Assembly: GCA_002499445.1 (NCBI GenBank)
Contig: DALS01000033.1
Span: 74,188-138,187, forward strand
Direction of reading: 5' to 3'
DNA length: 64,000 nucleotides
From: Methanosarcina sp. UBA293
Lineage (GTDB): Archaea; Halobacteriota; Methanosarcinia; Methanosarcinales; Methanosarcinaceae
Positions 33,352 to 42,088 of this stretch are shown piece after piece; position 1 is the first letter of the stretch, and each line of letters opens with the position of its first letter. The position numbers and the translations under genes are program-made. The notes beneath the pieces were generated by a model, which did not search any database, was not told the DNA's origin, and saw nothing but the letters and a program-made list of their open reading frames with translations.

Positions 33352-36156
33352 TCATTTTTCCCTCACACGTATAGCCATTTTGCTTAATTCGCGTAGCCAC
33401 AGCACCGAACTTGCTACTGCTGCGCAGAGTAGCCAATCGTCAGGACTCAAGCTCACAGTCGAAAACGCCTGCTGCAGAAATGGGATGTAAACAACTGCTA
33501 CCTGCAACAAAAGAGACAATAGGACCGCTCCCCATAGCCATTTGTTTGAGAATAATCCTACAAAAGCACTCTGCTTATCCGAACGTGCGTTGAAAACAAC
33601 GAAAAGTGAAAAGAAAACTACCGTTGTAAACGCCATCGTCTGCGCGTAACGCAAGCTGCCCGAGCCTTCAACCAAACCTCCAGGCAGGCTTGTATCTAGT
33701 ATGAATAACGTTCCGAGTGCCATGATTATACCGGTAAAGAGGTTACCAGCCCACATGCTGCGGGTAATCACCCCTTCTTCCCGTGGGCGCGGCGGTTTTT
33801 TCATCAGTCCCGGGTCAGCCGGGTCAACGCCTAGGGCAAGTGCAGGCGGGCCGTCCGTGACAAGGTTGATCCAAAGGATCTGAGTCGCAAGCAGGGGCAG
33901 TGCTATCCTACCGCTTTCTGCAGTCAGCCCTATCACATCTGCCAGCAGCAAGCCGAAGAACATTATCATTACTTCCCCAAGGTTTGATGAAAGAAGGTAG
34001 CGTAAGAACTTACGGATATTTGAGAAGATCGCACGTCCCTCTTCGACAGCCCCGACAATGGTCGCGAAATTGTCGTCCGCAAGAATAACATCGGAAGCTT
34101 CTTTGGAAACATCCGTTCCAGTTATACCCATTGCCACTCCGATATCGGCAGTTTTCAAAGCAGGCGCATCATTGACCCCGTCGCCTGTCATTGCCACAAT
34201 TGCTCCTCCGCGCTGTAATGCTTTTACAATCCGAAGTTTGTGTTCGGGGTTTACACGTGCATAGACTGACACTTCCTGAACCATCTGGTCAAGCTTCTCT
34301 TCAGGCATCTTCTCAAGCTCAATACCTGTAACAGCCTTCCCATAAGTTGGAATGCCGAGGCCTGCGGCAATAACTGTGGCGGTTTTAGGATGATCGCCGG
34401 TAATCATAATCGGGCGAACACCTGCAGCCATAGCACGTGCAACTGCATCTTTTGCCTCCAAGCGCGGCGGGTCGATCATACCAATTAATCCCAGGAAGAC
34501 AAGGTCTTTCTCGACGTGTTCATCAAACTCTTCCTGCTTCATCACATCCTTTGGCAGTGTACGGAAAGCGACTGCAAGTGTTCGCAAAGCTTCGCCTGCC
34601 AGTTCTTCATTACTCTTCAAAATTTCTGCGCGACGTTCCGCAGTCAGAAGTTTGATCTCGTCCCCTACAAGTTCCTGTGTACAGCGGGCAAGCAATACAT
34701 CTGGTGCGCCTTTCGTAAAAGCAAGCAGCCTTTCTTCCTGTTCGGCGTCAGTGTGGACCGTGCTCATCAGTTTGCGCTCTGAGGAGAAAGGCACTTCTCC
34801 AACACGTTCTAATCGTGCGTTGAGTGCCTCGGCTTCCAGTCCAGCTTTACGCGCCGCAACAATCAATGCTCCTTCAGTCGGGTCGCCGTGTACCACCCAG
34901 CGCCCATCCCGCTCAAGTAGCACGGCATTGCTAGCGCGGTCAGCAGCTGCAAGCGCACGTACGAGTTCGAAATGAAGTGCGCCATCAATTTTCCCTCCTC
35001 CTTCCCTGCGCACTTCACCTTCGGGAATATAACCCGTACCTTCTAAATTTACACGCCCGCTTGCTGTAATAACTGCAAGTACAGTCATTTCGTTCTTTGT
35101 AAGCGTACCAGTTTTATCAGAGGCAATGACATTCGCGGAGCCGAGAGTTTCGACAGCCGCGAGATGGCGCACAATGGCATTTTTTCGTGCCATGCGCTGC
35201 ACACCAAGAGAGAGCACGACTGTAACCACTGCAGGCAAGCTTTCCGGCACTGCTGCAACCGCAAGTGCTACGCCTAAAATGAGGACGTCAAAAAGGGCTG
35301 AGAAACTTCTTACATCTTCGACTAAGATGACTGTTGTAATTATTACGATGGAAATGACGATAACAACGGCTCCGAGCAGTTTGCCAACGCGGTGAAGTTC
35401 TTTTTGTAGCGGCGTAGTTTCGATCGGCGTTTCTTTGAGCATGCCGGCAATGCGTCCCATTTCGGTTTTCATTCCAGTTGCTGTAACCACTGCACTCCCG
35501 TGCCCGTAAACAGCTACAGTGCCGCTAAAGATCATATTATCACGGTCACCAAGCCCGACCTCTTCTGCAATCGGGAGCTCATCCTTCAAAACAGGCAGGC
35601 TCTCTCCCGTCAAGGCTGCTTCGGCTGTTTGAAGCGCAGTTGACTGAATAACTCGGGCATCCGCAGGGATAGTATTGCCTTCTTCAATGATGATAATGTC
35701 GCCGGGCACGATCTCAGTTGCCGGAATGCTTTGTCGTGTACCGTTCCGGATTACACTAGCTTGTGCTGCTGTCATCTGGCGAAGTGCAGCCATTGCCTCC
35801 TCTGCTCGTGATTGCTGAATATATCCCATGATTGCATTGAGTAGTACGACAGCAAAGATTGCAATTGCCTCATAAGGCAGTGCTGAATTGCGTTCATACA
35901 GCCACATTCCAGCCGAAACTAATGTCGCGATAAGCAGCAGGATAACGAGCACATCTTGAAATTGTGCCAGGAATTTTCTCCATGCAGGCACAGGCTTTTC
36001 CGCCATCAATTCATTCTTGCCGTACCTATCGAGCCGCGCCTGAGCTTCCCCTTCACTCAAGCCGCTTCGTGCATCAGTACCGAACGCAGTTAATACTTCG
36101 TTAGCTGATTGTTGATAAGGGATAATCTTATCCCACTCAATAGTCATGGTGCTCAT
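33352..36156 (-). CDS. Cation-transporting P-type ATPase (P2, Ca2+-type)
   Basis: The 934-residue pump has a cation-ATPase N-terminal domain, an actuator motif TGES, the PESLP membrane motif, the phosphorylation site SDKTGTLT, the ITGDHPKTA and MTGDGVNDAPAL hinge motifs, and about ten membrane helices. It resembles bacterial and archaeal calcium pumps (PacL/SERCA type); the PESLP form in place of PEGLP is common in bacterial homologs. Ion specificity is not proven. AAAGGGATC precedes the ATG at 36156. Codon use looks more G+C-rich in places (GCGC, GCCG runs) than neighbouring genes, which may hint at transfer. Confidence 0.92.
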   Translation of the reverse strand: MSTMTIEWDKIIPYQQSANEVLTAFGTDARSGLSEGEAQARLDRYGKNELMAEKPVPAWRKFLAQFQDVLVILLLIATLVSAGMWLYERNSALPYEAIAIFAVVLLNAIMGYIQQSRAEEAMAALRQMTAAQASVIRNGTRQSIPATEIVPGDIIIIEEGNTIPADARVIQSTALQTAEAALTGESLPVLKDELPIAEEVGLGDRDNMIFSGTVAVYGHGSAVVTATGMKTEMGRIAGMLKETPIETTPLQKELHRVGKLLGAVVIVISIVIITTVILVEDVRSFSALFDVLILGVALAVAAVPESLPAVVTVVLSLGVQRMARKNAIVRHLAAVETLGSANVIASDKTGTLTKNEMTVLAVITASGRVNLEGTGYIPEGEVRREGGGKIDGALHFELVRALAAADRASNAVLLERDGRWVVHGDPTEGALIVAARKAGLEAEALNARLERVGEVPFSSERKLMSTVHTDAEQEERLLAFTKGAPDVLLARCTQELVGDEIKLLTAERRAEILKSNEELAGEALRTLAVAFRTLPKDVMKQEEFDEHVEKDLVFLGLIGMIDPPRLEAKDAVARAMAAGVRPIMITGDHPKTATVIAAGLGIPTYGKAVTGIELEKMPEEKLDQMVQEVSVYARVNPEHKLRIVKALQRGGAIVAMTGDGVNDAPALKTADIGVAMGITGTDVSKEASDVILADDNFATIVGAVEEGRAIFSNIRKFLRYLLSSNLGEVMIMFFGLLLADVIGLTAESGRIALPLLATQILWINLVTDGPPALALGVDPADPGLMKKPPRPREEGVITRSMWAGNLFTGIIMALGTLFILDTSLPGGLVEGSGSLRYAQTMAFTTVVFFSLFVVFNARSDKQSAFVGLFSNKWLWGAVLLSLLLQVAVVYIPFLQQAFSTVSLSPDDWLLCAAVASSVLWLRELSKMAIRVREK

Positions 36157-36495
36157 CTTTGATCCCTTTTCATTTGCTCCAGAGGCTTAACTAGTAAGTT
36201 AGTCAGCAGGTTGTGATGCTTATGCTGCTCTCCTGCAAATTGAAATCCTGAATCAGCTTGTAACAGCATCATTGTGAATGTCGCTTTCATACCGGAGACA
36301 ACAGAGGTAAAAGACTTTCTTCAAGCCAGTTAGTTCAAGTGCATTACTACCAGAGATTTGGGGTTAAATGATCTCTTGAGATTCCCTTTTTAGTTCTACC
36401 TTTTTTAGTTCTATATTCTATTTCTATAATCCTTTATACTATAGTTATCGCATAAATTAATGGTTTTTTAATTAATGGGGTTTTTATAAAATTTT
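36157..36495. other. Upstream region of the P-type ATPase
   Basis: Presumed promoter of the leftward ATPase. No other feature is clear. A CTTTATACTATAG stretch near 36430 is a TATA-like sequence. Confidence 0.3.
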
Positions 36496-36648
36496 ATGAT
36501 AACGACTGGATATAAAAAGTTAATAGATTCCTCACTCCGTAGGCGGTGGAAACTGAAGTGTGAAACAGCTAGAATTCAAGACCAGATGATTGGATATCAG
36601 GCACTTTATAACCAGTTGCACGCAACAGGTGAGAAGATAAAGAGCTAA
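36496..36648 (+). CDS. Possible small protein (50 residues)
   Basis: An ATG at 36496 opens a frame of 50 codons to TAA at 36646. The product is basic and helical, with sequence such as SSLRRRWKLK and QALYNQLHATGEK. A GGGG stretch lies 15 bases upstream, too far for a strong RBS. The amino-acid make-up looks protein-like rather than random, but no homology or conservation is known to me. Confidence 0.3.
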   Translation: MITTGYKKLIDSSLRRRWKLKCETARIQDQMIGYQALYNQLHATGEKIKS

Positions 36649-37096
36649 ATGAGAACATGTATAAGCAGGCAGTCCACGTTAAAATCTGAAATCATTAGCA
36701 GCAGATTAAATATGAGCTCTAACTCGGATGCATTTTTAAGAGAGATTCTAAAATTTTTCTCACGGATTTTAATCTTTAAGACTTGCATAGACGAATAAAA
36801 ACCGGTAACTTATGATTTAAAATAAGCTCAGTAATTATATTCTTTATTTCCTATTTACATAATAATTAATTAAAAAATTAATTATTATGTAAATATAAAC
36901 TCTTAAACAACAAAATATATTATATATATCATAATAATTGATAGTTGTCTAAACTTTGGGAGCAATGGGGATTATTTATCATACGAGAAGATCTGCCTAA
37001 CTTCAATGTCAAAAAATGAAATTCTTGCAAAACTCTACTTATCGGTTTAAAGCAGATCCTCAAATTCCGAAGGTGGTGATTTTATAAAGAGGTGGT
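36649..37096. other. Upstream region of the quinoprotein gene
   Basis: Very A+T-rich. It holds the perfect 20-bp inverted repeat at 36852-36895 and a TATATTATATATA run near 36907-36919 that may be a promoter element for the gene at 37097. Confidence 0.45.
36852..36895. repeat. 44-bp perfect inverted repeat (20-4-20)
   Basis: The left arm TATTTACATAATAATTAATT is matched exactly by its reverse complement after a 4-base A loop. With only A/T apart from one C/G pair it would be a weak hairpin, but its perfection suggests a protein binding site or cruciform. It lies 200 bases upstream of the quinoprotein gene. Confidence 0.75.
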
Positions 37097-38716
37097 ATGG
37101 TGAAACAAAAGTTACCGCTAATCTTAGCGTCTCTTATCTTAATTACAATAACCTGCTCAGCTATTGCAGTGGGTCAGAACTGGAATATGATTAATTATGA
37201 TGATTCCATGTCCAGGCATAGTAATCAGACGCAGATAGGCAAAGACAATATAAATCAGCTAGAGGTTAAGTGGATTCTTAACACGGGGTCTGTAATTGAG
37301 AATTCGCCTTTGATTGTAGGAAAGACAGGGTATGTTCAAAATAACAAGTATCAGGTCATTGCTCTTGATATGGATACTGGCTTGAACAAGTGGAAGTACG
37401 ACGTTAATGTAACGTCTCCCCAGCCTGCACATGGCGTAGCCTACGACAACGGAGTGATTTACGCTCCAACCGGTCCTAACGGAACTGTAATAGCCCTGAA
37501 TGCCGAGAATGGAAAGAAAATCTGGGAATCGTCGGCCTTGCAGCCTGTGGGAGGGTCATTCGTTCTTACTTCACCTCCACTCGTATGGAAGGATTATCTG
37601 ATTCTTGGATCTGCGTTTGGAGATGTAGTTCTTGAGGGTCCTGCTCCTAATAAGGGAACAGTGACTGCCCTCAATAAAAATACTGGCAAAATAGTCTGGC
37701 AGACCTATACTGCAGTGGGTGATTGGGTTGAGGGAGAGAACGCCAGCGTTAACGGCGGCGCCACAGTATGGACTGGTGGAGCTATCGATACTGACAAAGG
37801 CGTAGTCTATCTGCCCTGTGGCAATCCTGCGCCTGACTTTGATGCATCCAGCAGACCTGGGGAGAATCAGTATGCAAACAATGTGATTGCCATTAATATA
37901 AAGACTGGTAAGATTCTGTGGGCGACACCCCTAATAGAGACAGGTACGGTTCTAAACGTCACCATTCCGGATACTCATGATTGGGATACTTGCTGGGGAA
38001 CTAATCTCGTCACTATTAACTCTAGCAAGAGCTCCGAAAAAATAGTTATTGGTCACAATAAGAGAGGAGACATTATGGCAATGAATTCAACTACAGGAAA
38101 GCCAGTCTGGTGGACAAACGTTGCTTATCTTTACCGCACAGACGTTCCAGCCATGCCAAACGGCAGCGGACCGGTCTGGCCCAGTGTAAGTGGTGGAGTT
38201 ATGTCATATTCAGCCTTTGACGAAAATAACCTCTATGTGGCTGTAAGCAATCAGGGATCGAATTTCTTCAGCAGGCCCGGTGAAGGTCATGTTGAGCCTG
38301 CATTTGACTCCATGACAAATGGAATAGGAAACGGCTCCGTTGCTGCCCTTGACCTGAAGACAGGAGAGGTCAGGTGGGAACATAAGACTGAATTCCCGAC
38401 CTGGGTGTCTCCGCTGGTAACCAATGGAATAATATTCTCAGGTACCACTACGGCTGTAGGGAACAAAGAAACGGGCGTAATGTATCCGTTTAATGATTAT
38501 GGAGTTCCATTTGAAACCCCGCTTATAACCTCGGGAATCCTCAGGGCGTATGATGCCGAAACTGGCGAAGAGCTATGGGAATTCAATGTAGGAGCCCCAA
38601 TTGGTATAGGCGGACCGTCTATAGGAAACGGTATGCTACTGGTGCCTACAGGAAACACCGGGGAAGTTGCCAACCCGAGAGGCTATATAGTTGCCTTTGG
38701 GCTTCTAGAAAAATAA
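37097..38716 (+). CDS. Secreted PQQ-type quinoprotein (beta-propeller)
   Basis: The 539-residue protein has a signal peptide (about 1-26) and repeated W-motif propeller blades (ALDMDTGLNKWKY, ALNAENGKKIWE, ALNKNTGKIVWQ, AINIKTGKILWA, ALDLKTGEVRWEHKT). It follows the layout of PQQ alcohol dehydrogenases: GGATVWTGGAIDTDKGVVYL, GNPAPDFD, RPGENQYANN and HDWDTCWG at the place of the conserved Trp-Asp. Those bacterial enzymes oxidise alcohols or sugars in the periplasm. Catalysis here is unproven; methanogens are not known for PQQ metabolism, and PQQ synthesis genes are absent from the window. GAGGTGGT precedes the ATG. Confidence 0.8.
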   Translation: MVKQKLPLILASLILITITCSAIAVGQNWNMINYDDSMSRHSNQTQIGKDNINQLEVKWILNTGSVIENSPLIVGKTGYVQNNKYQVIALDMDTGLNKWKYDVNVTSPQPAHGVAYDNGVIYAPTGPNGTVIALNAENGKKIWESSALQPVGGSFVLTSPPLVWKDYLILGSAFGDVVLEGPAPNKGTVTALNKNTGKIVWQTYTAVGDWVEGENASVNGGATVWTGGAIDTDKGVVYLPCGNPAPDFDASSRPGENQYANNVIAINIKTGKILWATPLIETGTVLNVTIPDTHDWDTCWGTNLVTINSSKSSEKIVIGHNKRGDIMAMNSTTGKPVWWTNVAYLYRTDVPAMPNGSGPVWPSVSGGVMSYSAFDENNLYVAVSNQGSNFFSRPGEGHVEPAFDSMTNGIGNGSVAALDLKTGEVRWEHKTEFPTWVSPLVTNGIIFSGTTTAVGNKETGVMYPFNDYGVPFETPLITSGILRAYDAETGEELWEFNVGAPIGIGGPSIGNGMLLVPTGNTGEVANPRGYIVAFGLLEK

Positions 38717-38730
38717 ATAGATATACAATC

Positions 38731-38763
38731 AGCGGCTCATTTTGTGCCGCTCAACATTTTTTT
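38731..38763 (+). terminator. Strong hairpin terminator after the quinoprotein gene
   Basis: AGCGGC (38731-38736) pairs with GCCGCT (38746-38751); CA/TG pairs can extend the stem inward past a T/T mismatch. A CAACA spacer and seven T follow. Confidence 0.65.
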
Positions 38764-38823
38764 ATATATAGATTATCGTTGGGATTTTCGCTAAGGATTA
38801 TTATTAAAAATCAACGTTGAAAA

Positions 38824-39051
38824 TCATATATATCTTGTTTTTTTAATGACTTTACCGGTACTGTCTTTTTCCACGAATCTCATAATTTCCTTGTCGTAGG
38901 TAACCATTTTATTACAATGGGGGTATGATTCTGTATTTTTGTACGTTACAGAGTGCAGAAACGATTCTTCATCCTCAAATTGAATAATTTGTGAACTGAA
39001 CCACTTTCCACATTCTGCACATCTAACTTCACAGTCTTTTTTGTTATTCAT
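38824..39051 (-). CDS. Small zinc-ribbon protein
   Basis: The 75-residue protein has CAECGKWF near residue 12 and HCNK near 45, a possible zinc knuckle, with a charged remainder. The family is not recognised. No clear RBS. Its role is unknown; it could be a small nucleic-acid-binding or regulatory protein. It is convergent with the quinoprotein gene. Confidence 0.5.
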   Translation of the reverse strand: MNNKKDCEVRCAECGKWFSSQIIQFEDEESFLHSVTYKNTESYPHCNKMVTYDKEIMRFVEKDSTGKVIKKTRYI

Positions 39052-39339
39052 TTTTCTTTCATCTTATGTTTAATCTCAGTATTCAGTGAAATATTATCAA
39101 ATTTATATAATCAACACGACTGAAGTTAAGCGTGCTAGAGCATCTAAAAATTGAGAGATTCAAAACTTGGATAAAAAGATAGATACTGGGCAAAATCCTG
39201 AAAAAAACCAGCTTGAGCTTAAAAATTTGTCCTGAGACCCACATTTACAAAAAAAGAAGTTGAATAACAGTATTTTTGATTACATACTTTGCATTTGAGT
39301 GCACATATGCTGAAAAAAAACTGGAGAATTACTGAAGAA

Positions 39340-39666
39340 TTAATATCTTCTGAAGTATTGTTCATTAAAATATACTTCCTTCACAGGATTTTTATTTTTC
39401 TCTATGGTACTGATCCCAAGAATGGAATAGGGAGTGCAGTGTCTCAGGATTGAGCTGAGGAGTCCCGTGAAAGCTATCGCTGCAACAACCCACTTCCAGG
39501 GAGATTTTTTTACAAAGCCTGTCGCCAGCATGAGAGTTGAAAGCACCCCACATATGGTTCTCAACAGGAGATCAAAGCCTCCTACATTTTCTTCCAAAAG
39601 CAGTCTTTTGAGATTCGTCGGACAAAACCCCCTTATAAGCCCTCTTACATACCTATGATCCTTCAA
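39340..39666 (-). CDS. DUF2892-family small membrane protein
   Basis: The 108-residue protein contains the DUF2892 signature: EENVGGFDLLLRTICG near residue 26, two membrane helices (about 34-50 and 58-75), then CTPYSILGIST. DUF2892 often occurs as the membrane part of rhodanese-like proteins or alone; its role is unknown. The only start in frame at the 5' end is TTG 39666, without an RBS, so the N-terminus is uncertain. Confidence 0.7.
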   Translation of the reverse strand: MKDHRYVRGLIRGFCPTNLKRLLLEENVGGFDLLLRTICGVLSTLMLATGFVKKSPWKWVVAAIAFTGLLSSILRHCTPYSILGISTIEKNKNPVKEVYFNEQYFRRY

Positions 39667-39813
39667 TATATAGCGTTATTCTGTTTAGATTCTGTTGTAT
39701 TCCATTTATATTCACTTGCTAAAACTGTTAAATAAGCCAGCTAGGATCTTCTGATAAATCCGAAAGTCCCGAAAAATAAAAAATATATACAAGAGATGAG
39801 AAGGTTTCTAACT

Positions 39814-41091
39814 ATGCCTGAAATAAAACTTGACAAATCGATCTCATATCTCGAAGGTACACAGCGAGTATATGACGAAGTCACAACCCTGGAAAACACT
39901 AAAGACGAGATAAAAAGGATAGGTGTTACTCGAATTGCAGACATTACAAACCTGGACCGACTTGGAATCCCTATTTTCTCGGCAATCCGCCCCAGTGCCG
40001 CAAAGGGAGCCATCAGTATTTACTCAGGCAAGGGCTCGACCGAGCAGAGGGCTAGGATTTCAGCTATAATGGAGAGTTTTGAGCGCTGCCTTGCAGAGCG
40101 CCCTGGGTTGAATGCGAATATTGCAGGCGGGATTTCTGCTCCATCTCTTGTGGAATCCTATGCCGACGCTGTAAAAGATTGCACAGTGCTCGATCCAGCC
40201 AAGCTGATTCTGCCCCAGCCGCCTTATTTTCCCCAATCTTTGCTTGAGTGGGTTGGGGCATATGATTTGATGAATAAAGAAGAGGTGTTCGTAAGCGCCA
40301 ATTCAGTTTACCATCCATACGACTCGCCTGGAAGGTGTCAGAAACTTTTCTTAAGCAATACCAATGGGCTGGCGTCCGGAAACATAATTGAGGAAGCTAT
40401 TCTCCATGGGCTGCTCGAGGTTATAGAAAGGGACGCAATCAGCATAGCGCAATTTTCCCGTAACCTTGGAAAAGAAATTGTGCTAACTGAAGAAGATGGG
40501 TATTTGTACGAGCTTGCCAGCAAGTTCAAGGATGCAGAAATAGAACTCAAGGTCTGGCTGGTTCCGAACGATACTGGCATTCCGACAGTAATTGCGGCAA
40601 CTGACGATGTAAAGCTGAAAGATCCGGCGCTTCTTGTAATGGGAGCAGGTTCTCACCTGAAACCTGAAATTGCAGTTGCGCGAGCTATAACCGAAGCAGC
40701 TCAGTCACGAGTTGTCCAGATTCAGGGAGCAAGGGAAGATACGGACAGGGAAGGTTTTATCCGAAGTGTGGGATATGACCGCATGAAACGCTTGAACTGG
40801 TTCTGGTTTGAAGAAGGTGAAAAAACTTCCCTTTCTGAAGTACAGGACCTGTCTAGGAAAACTCCTGCAGAAAATATCGATGTGATACTTGAAAAACTCA
40901 AGGATCTTGCCGAAAGAGTGCTGGTAGTAGATCTCTCAAGGGAAGAGGTTAAAGTGCCGGCTGTTAGAGTAATCATCCCTGGCTTTGAGCTTTTCACTAT
41001 TGACCAGGACCGCAAAGGCAAAAGGATCAGTTCCCGAAGGAAGAAAGACTTTTCAAGGGATAAAAACGAAAAACCGTGGAAGAGACGATGA
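39814..41091 (+). CDS. ycaO: YcaO-domain protein, McrA-glycine thioamidation
   Basis: YcaO enzymes activate a peptide amide with ATP. In methanogens this one, with TfuA, inserts the thioamide at a glycine in the active site of methyl-coenzyme M reductase. The 425-residue product has the YcaO ATP-binding elements: SIYSGKGSTEQRARISAIMES with ESFERC, EAILHGLLEVIERDA and AVARAITEAAQSR. The start is ATG 39814 (MPEIKL), nine bases after AAGG; an earlier ATG at 39796 lacks an RBS. Its stop overlaps the tfuA start by four bases. The neighbour pair fixes the function strongly. Confidence 0.93.
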   Translation: MPEIKLDKSISYLEGTQRVYDEVTTLENTKDEIKRIGVTRIADITNLDRLGIPIFSAIRPSAAKGAISIYSGKGSTEQRARISAIMESFERCLAERPGLNANIAGGISAPSLVESYADAVKDCTVLDPAKLILPQPPYFPQSLLEWVGAYDLMNKEEVFVSANSVYHPYDSPGRCQKLFLSNTNGLASGNIIEEAILHGLLEVIERDAISIAQFSRNLGKEIVLTEEDGYLYELASKFKDAEIELKVWLVPNDTGIPTVIAATDDVKLKDPALLVMGAGSHLKPEIAVARAITEAAQSRVVQIQGAREDTDREGFIRSVGYDRMKRLNWFWFEEGEKTSLSEVQDLSRKTPAENIDVILEKLKDLAERVLVVDLSREEVKVPAVRVIIPGFELFTIDQDRKGKRISSRRKKDFSRDKNEKPWKRR

Positions 41092-41747
41092 AGGCAAGAG
41101 CGGTAATCTTTACAGGCAACAGCATCAGCCACGAGGACGCAAGAAAAGTCCTCAGGGCAAATTATCAGCCTCCTGTACGCCGATTCCAGATTGAAAATTT
41201 CATCCAGAAAGGGTATAAGGTCATAGGGATAATAGACGGAATCTTTTTTGACAGAGCTGCTGTAGGACACAGGGAGATTCTGTCTGCGCTTGATGCAGGC
41301 ATAAAAGTAGTAGGAGGCGCTAGCATGGGAGCTCTACGGGCTTCGGAGCTGGATACCCATGGAATGGTAGGGGTAGGAAAGATTTATGGATGGTACAGAG
41401 ACGGCGTAATCGAATCCGATGACGAGGTCGCAGTAAGCACAAATCCTGACACTTTTGAGCCCATTTCCGTGCCTCTTGTCAATATAAGAGAAACTCTGAA
41501 AGCTGCATTTGTCTCAGGAATTTTTAATGAGAAAGAGCATAACGATCTCCTGCAGCTTGCAATTGACACCTATTACCCTGACCGGAGTTATCTGGGGCTT
41601 GTAAAAGAAGGAGCTAAAAGAGGACTGATCCCGGAAGAAAAGAAAAATTTAATTTTAGATTTTTGTACAGGTAATGAAGTTGACATAAAAAGGGAAGATG
41701 CAATCCTTGTGCTCGAAACCGTAAAAAAGCTGATTGAAGAGGCCTGA
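41088..41747 (+). CDS. tfuA: TfuA-like protein, McrA-glycine thioamidation
   Basis: TfuA is thought to deliver sulfide or otherwise aid YcaO in making the McrA thioglycine. The 219-residue protein shows the family core: VIFTGNSISHEDARK at the N-terminus, IIDGIFFDRAAVGHREIL and GASMGALRASELDTHGMVG. The ATG at 41088 overlaps the ycaO stop (ATGA) and has GGAAG six bases upstream, so the two are translationally coupled. An in-frame GTG at 41076 is rejected. Confidence 0.93.
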   Translation: MKARAVIFTGNSISHEDARKVLRANYQPPVRRFQIENFIQKGYKVIGIIDGIFFDRAAVGHREILSALDAGIKVVGGASMGALRASELDTHGMVGVGKIYGWYRDGVIESDDEVAVSTNPDTFEPISVPLVNIRETLKAAFVSGIFNEKEHNDLLQLAIDTYYPDRSYLGLVKEGAKRGLIPEEKKNLILDFCTGNEVDIKREDAILVLETVKKLIEEA

Positions 41748-41812
41748 AACTTCAAGCCCTTTTCGATCAATGGTTTCTTATTCAATTAGCAATTTTCTAT
41801 TTTCGCAAATTT

Positions 41813-42088
41813 TCAGCGTTTTATGATATAAAGCCTGATGATGTACAGGCTTACAAGCAGGACAATGAAGTTGTAAATCGCTCTGAAAATTGGGATATAT
41901 TGATACTCGAACCATATTTCGATTATTCGCCCTATGGAAGAATAGAGCTGGAAGGTAGCCACAAGCAGAAGCAGCATGGAAATAAGGAAAACTCCTTTTT
42001 TGAAGTTCTCCCCCATATCTGACACTTTTTCCGCTTTTGCCTCTGGTTTCATACCTAATGTTTCACTCCTATCTAATGCTTCACTCAC
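41813..42088 (-). CDS. Small membrane protein
   Basis: The family is not recognised. The 91-residue protein has a charged N-terminus of about 30 residues and two membrane helices (about 32-54 and 67-87). It starts at GTG 42088 with AGGAG nine bases upstream and overlaps the stop of the upstream lipoprotein gene (GTGA), so the two are coupled in one operon and probably work together at the membrane. Confidence 0.65.
   Translation of the reverse strand: MSEALDRSETLGMKPEAKAEKVSDMGENFKKGVFLISMLLLLVATFQLYSSIGRIIEIWFEYQYIPIFRAIYNFIVLLVSLYIIRLYIIKR

Noticed and set aside
36852..36895. The perfect inverted repeat as a factor-independent terminator of the ATPase gene or small ORF.
   Set aside because: It is almost pure A/T, lies more than 200 bases after the small ORF, and the ATPase is transcribed the other way, so a terminator role is unlikely.
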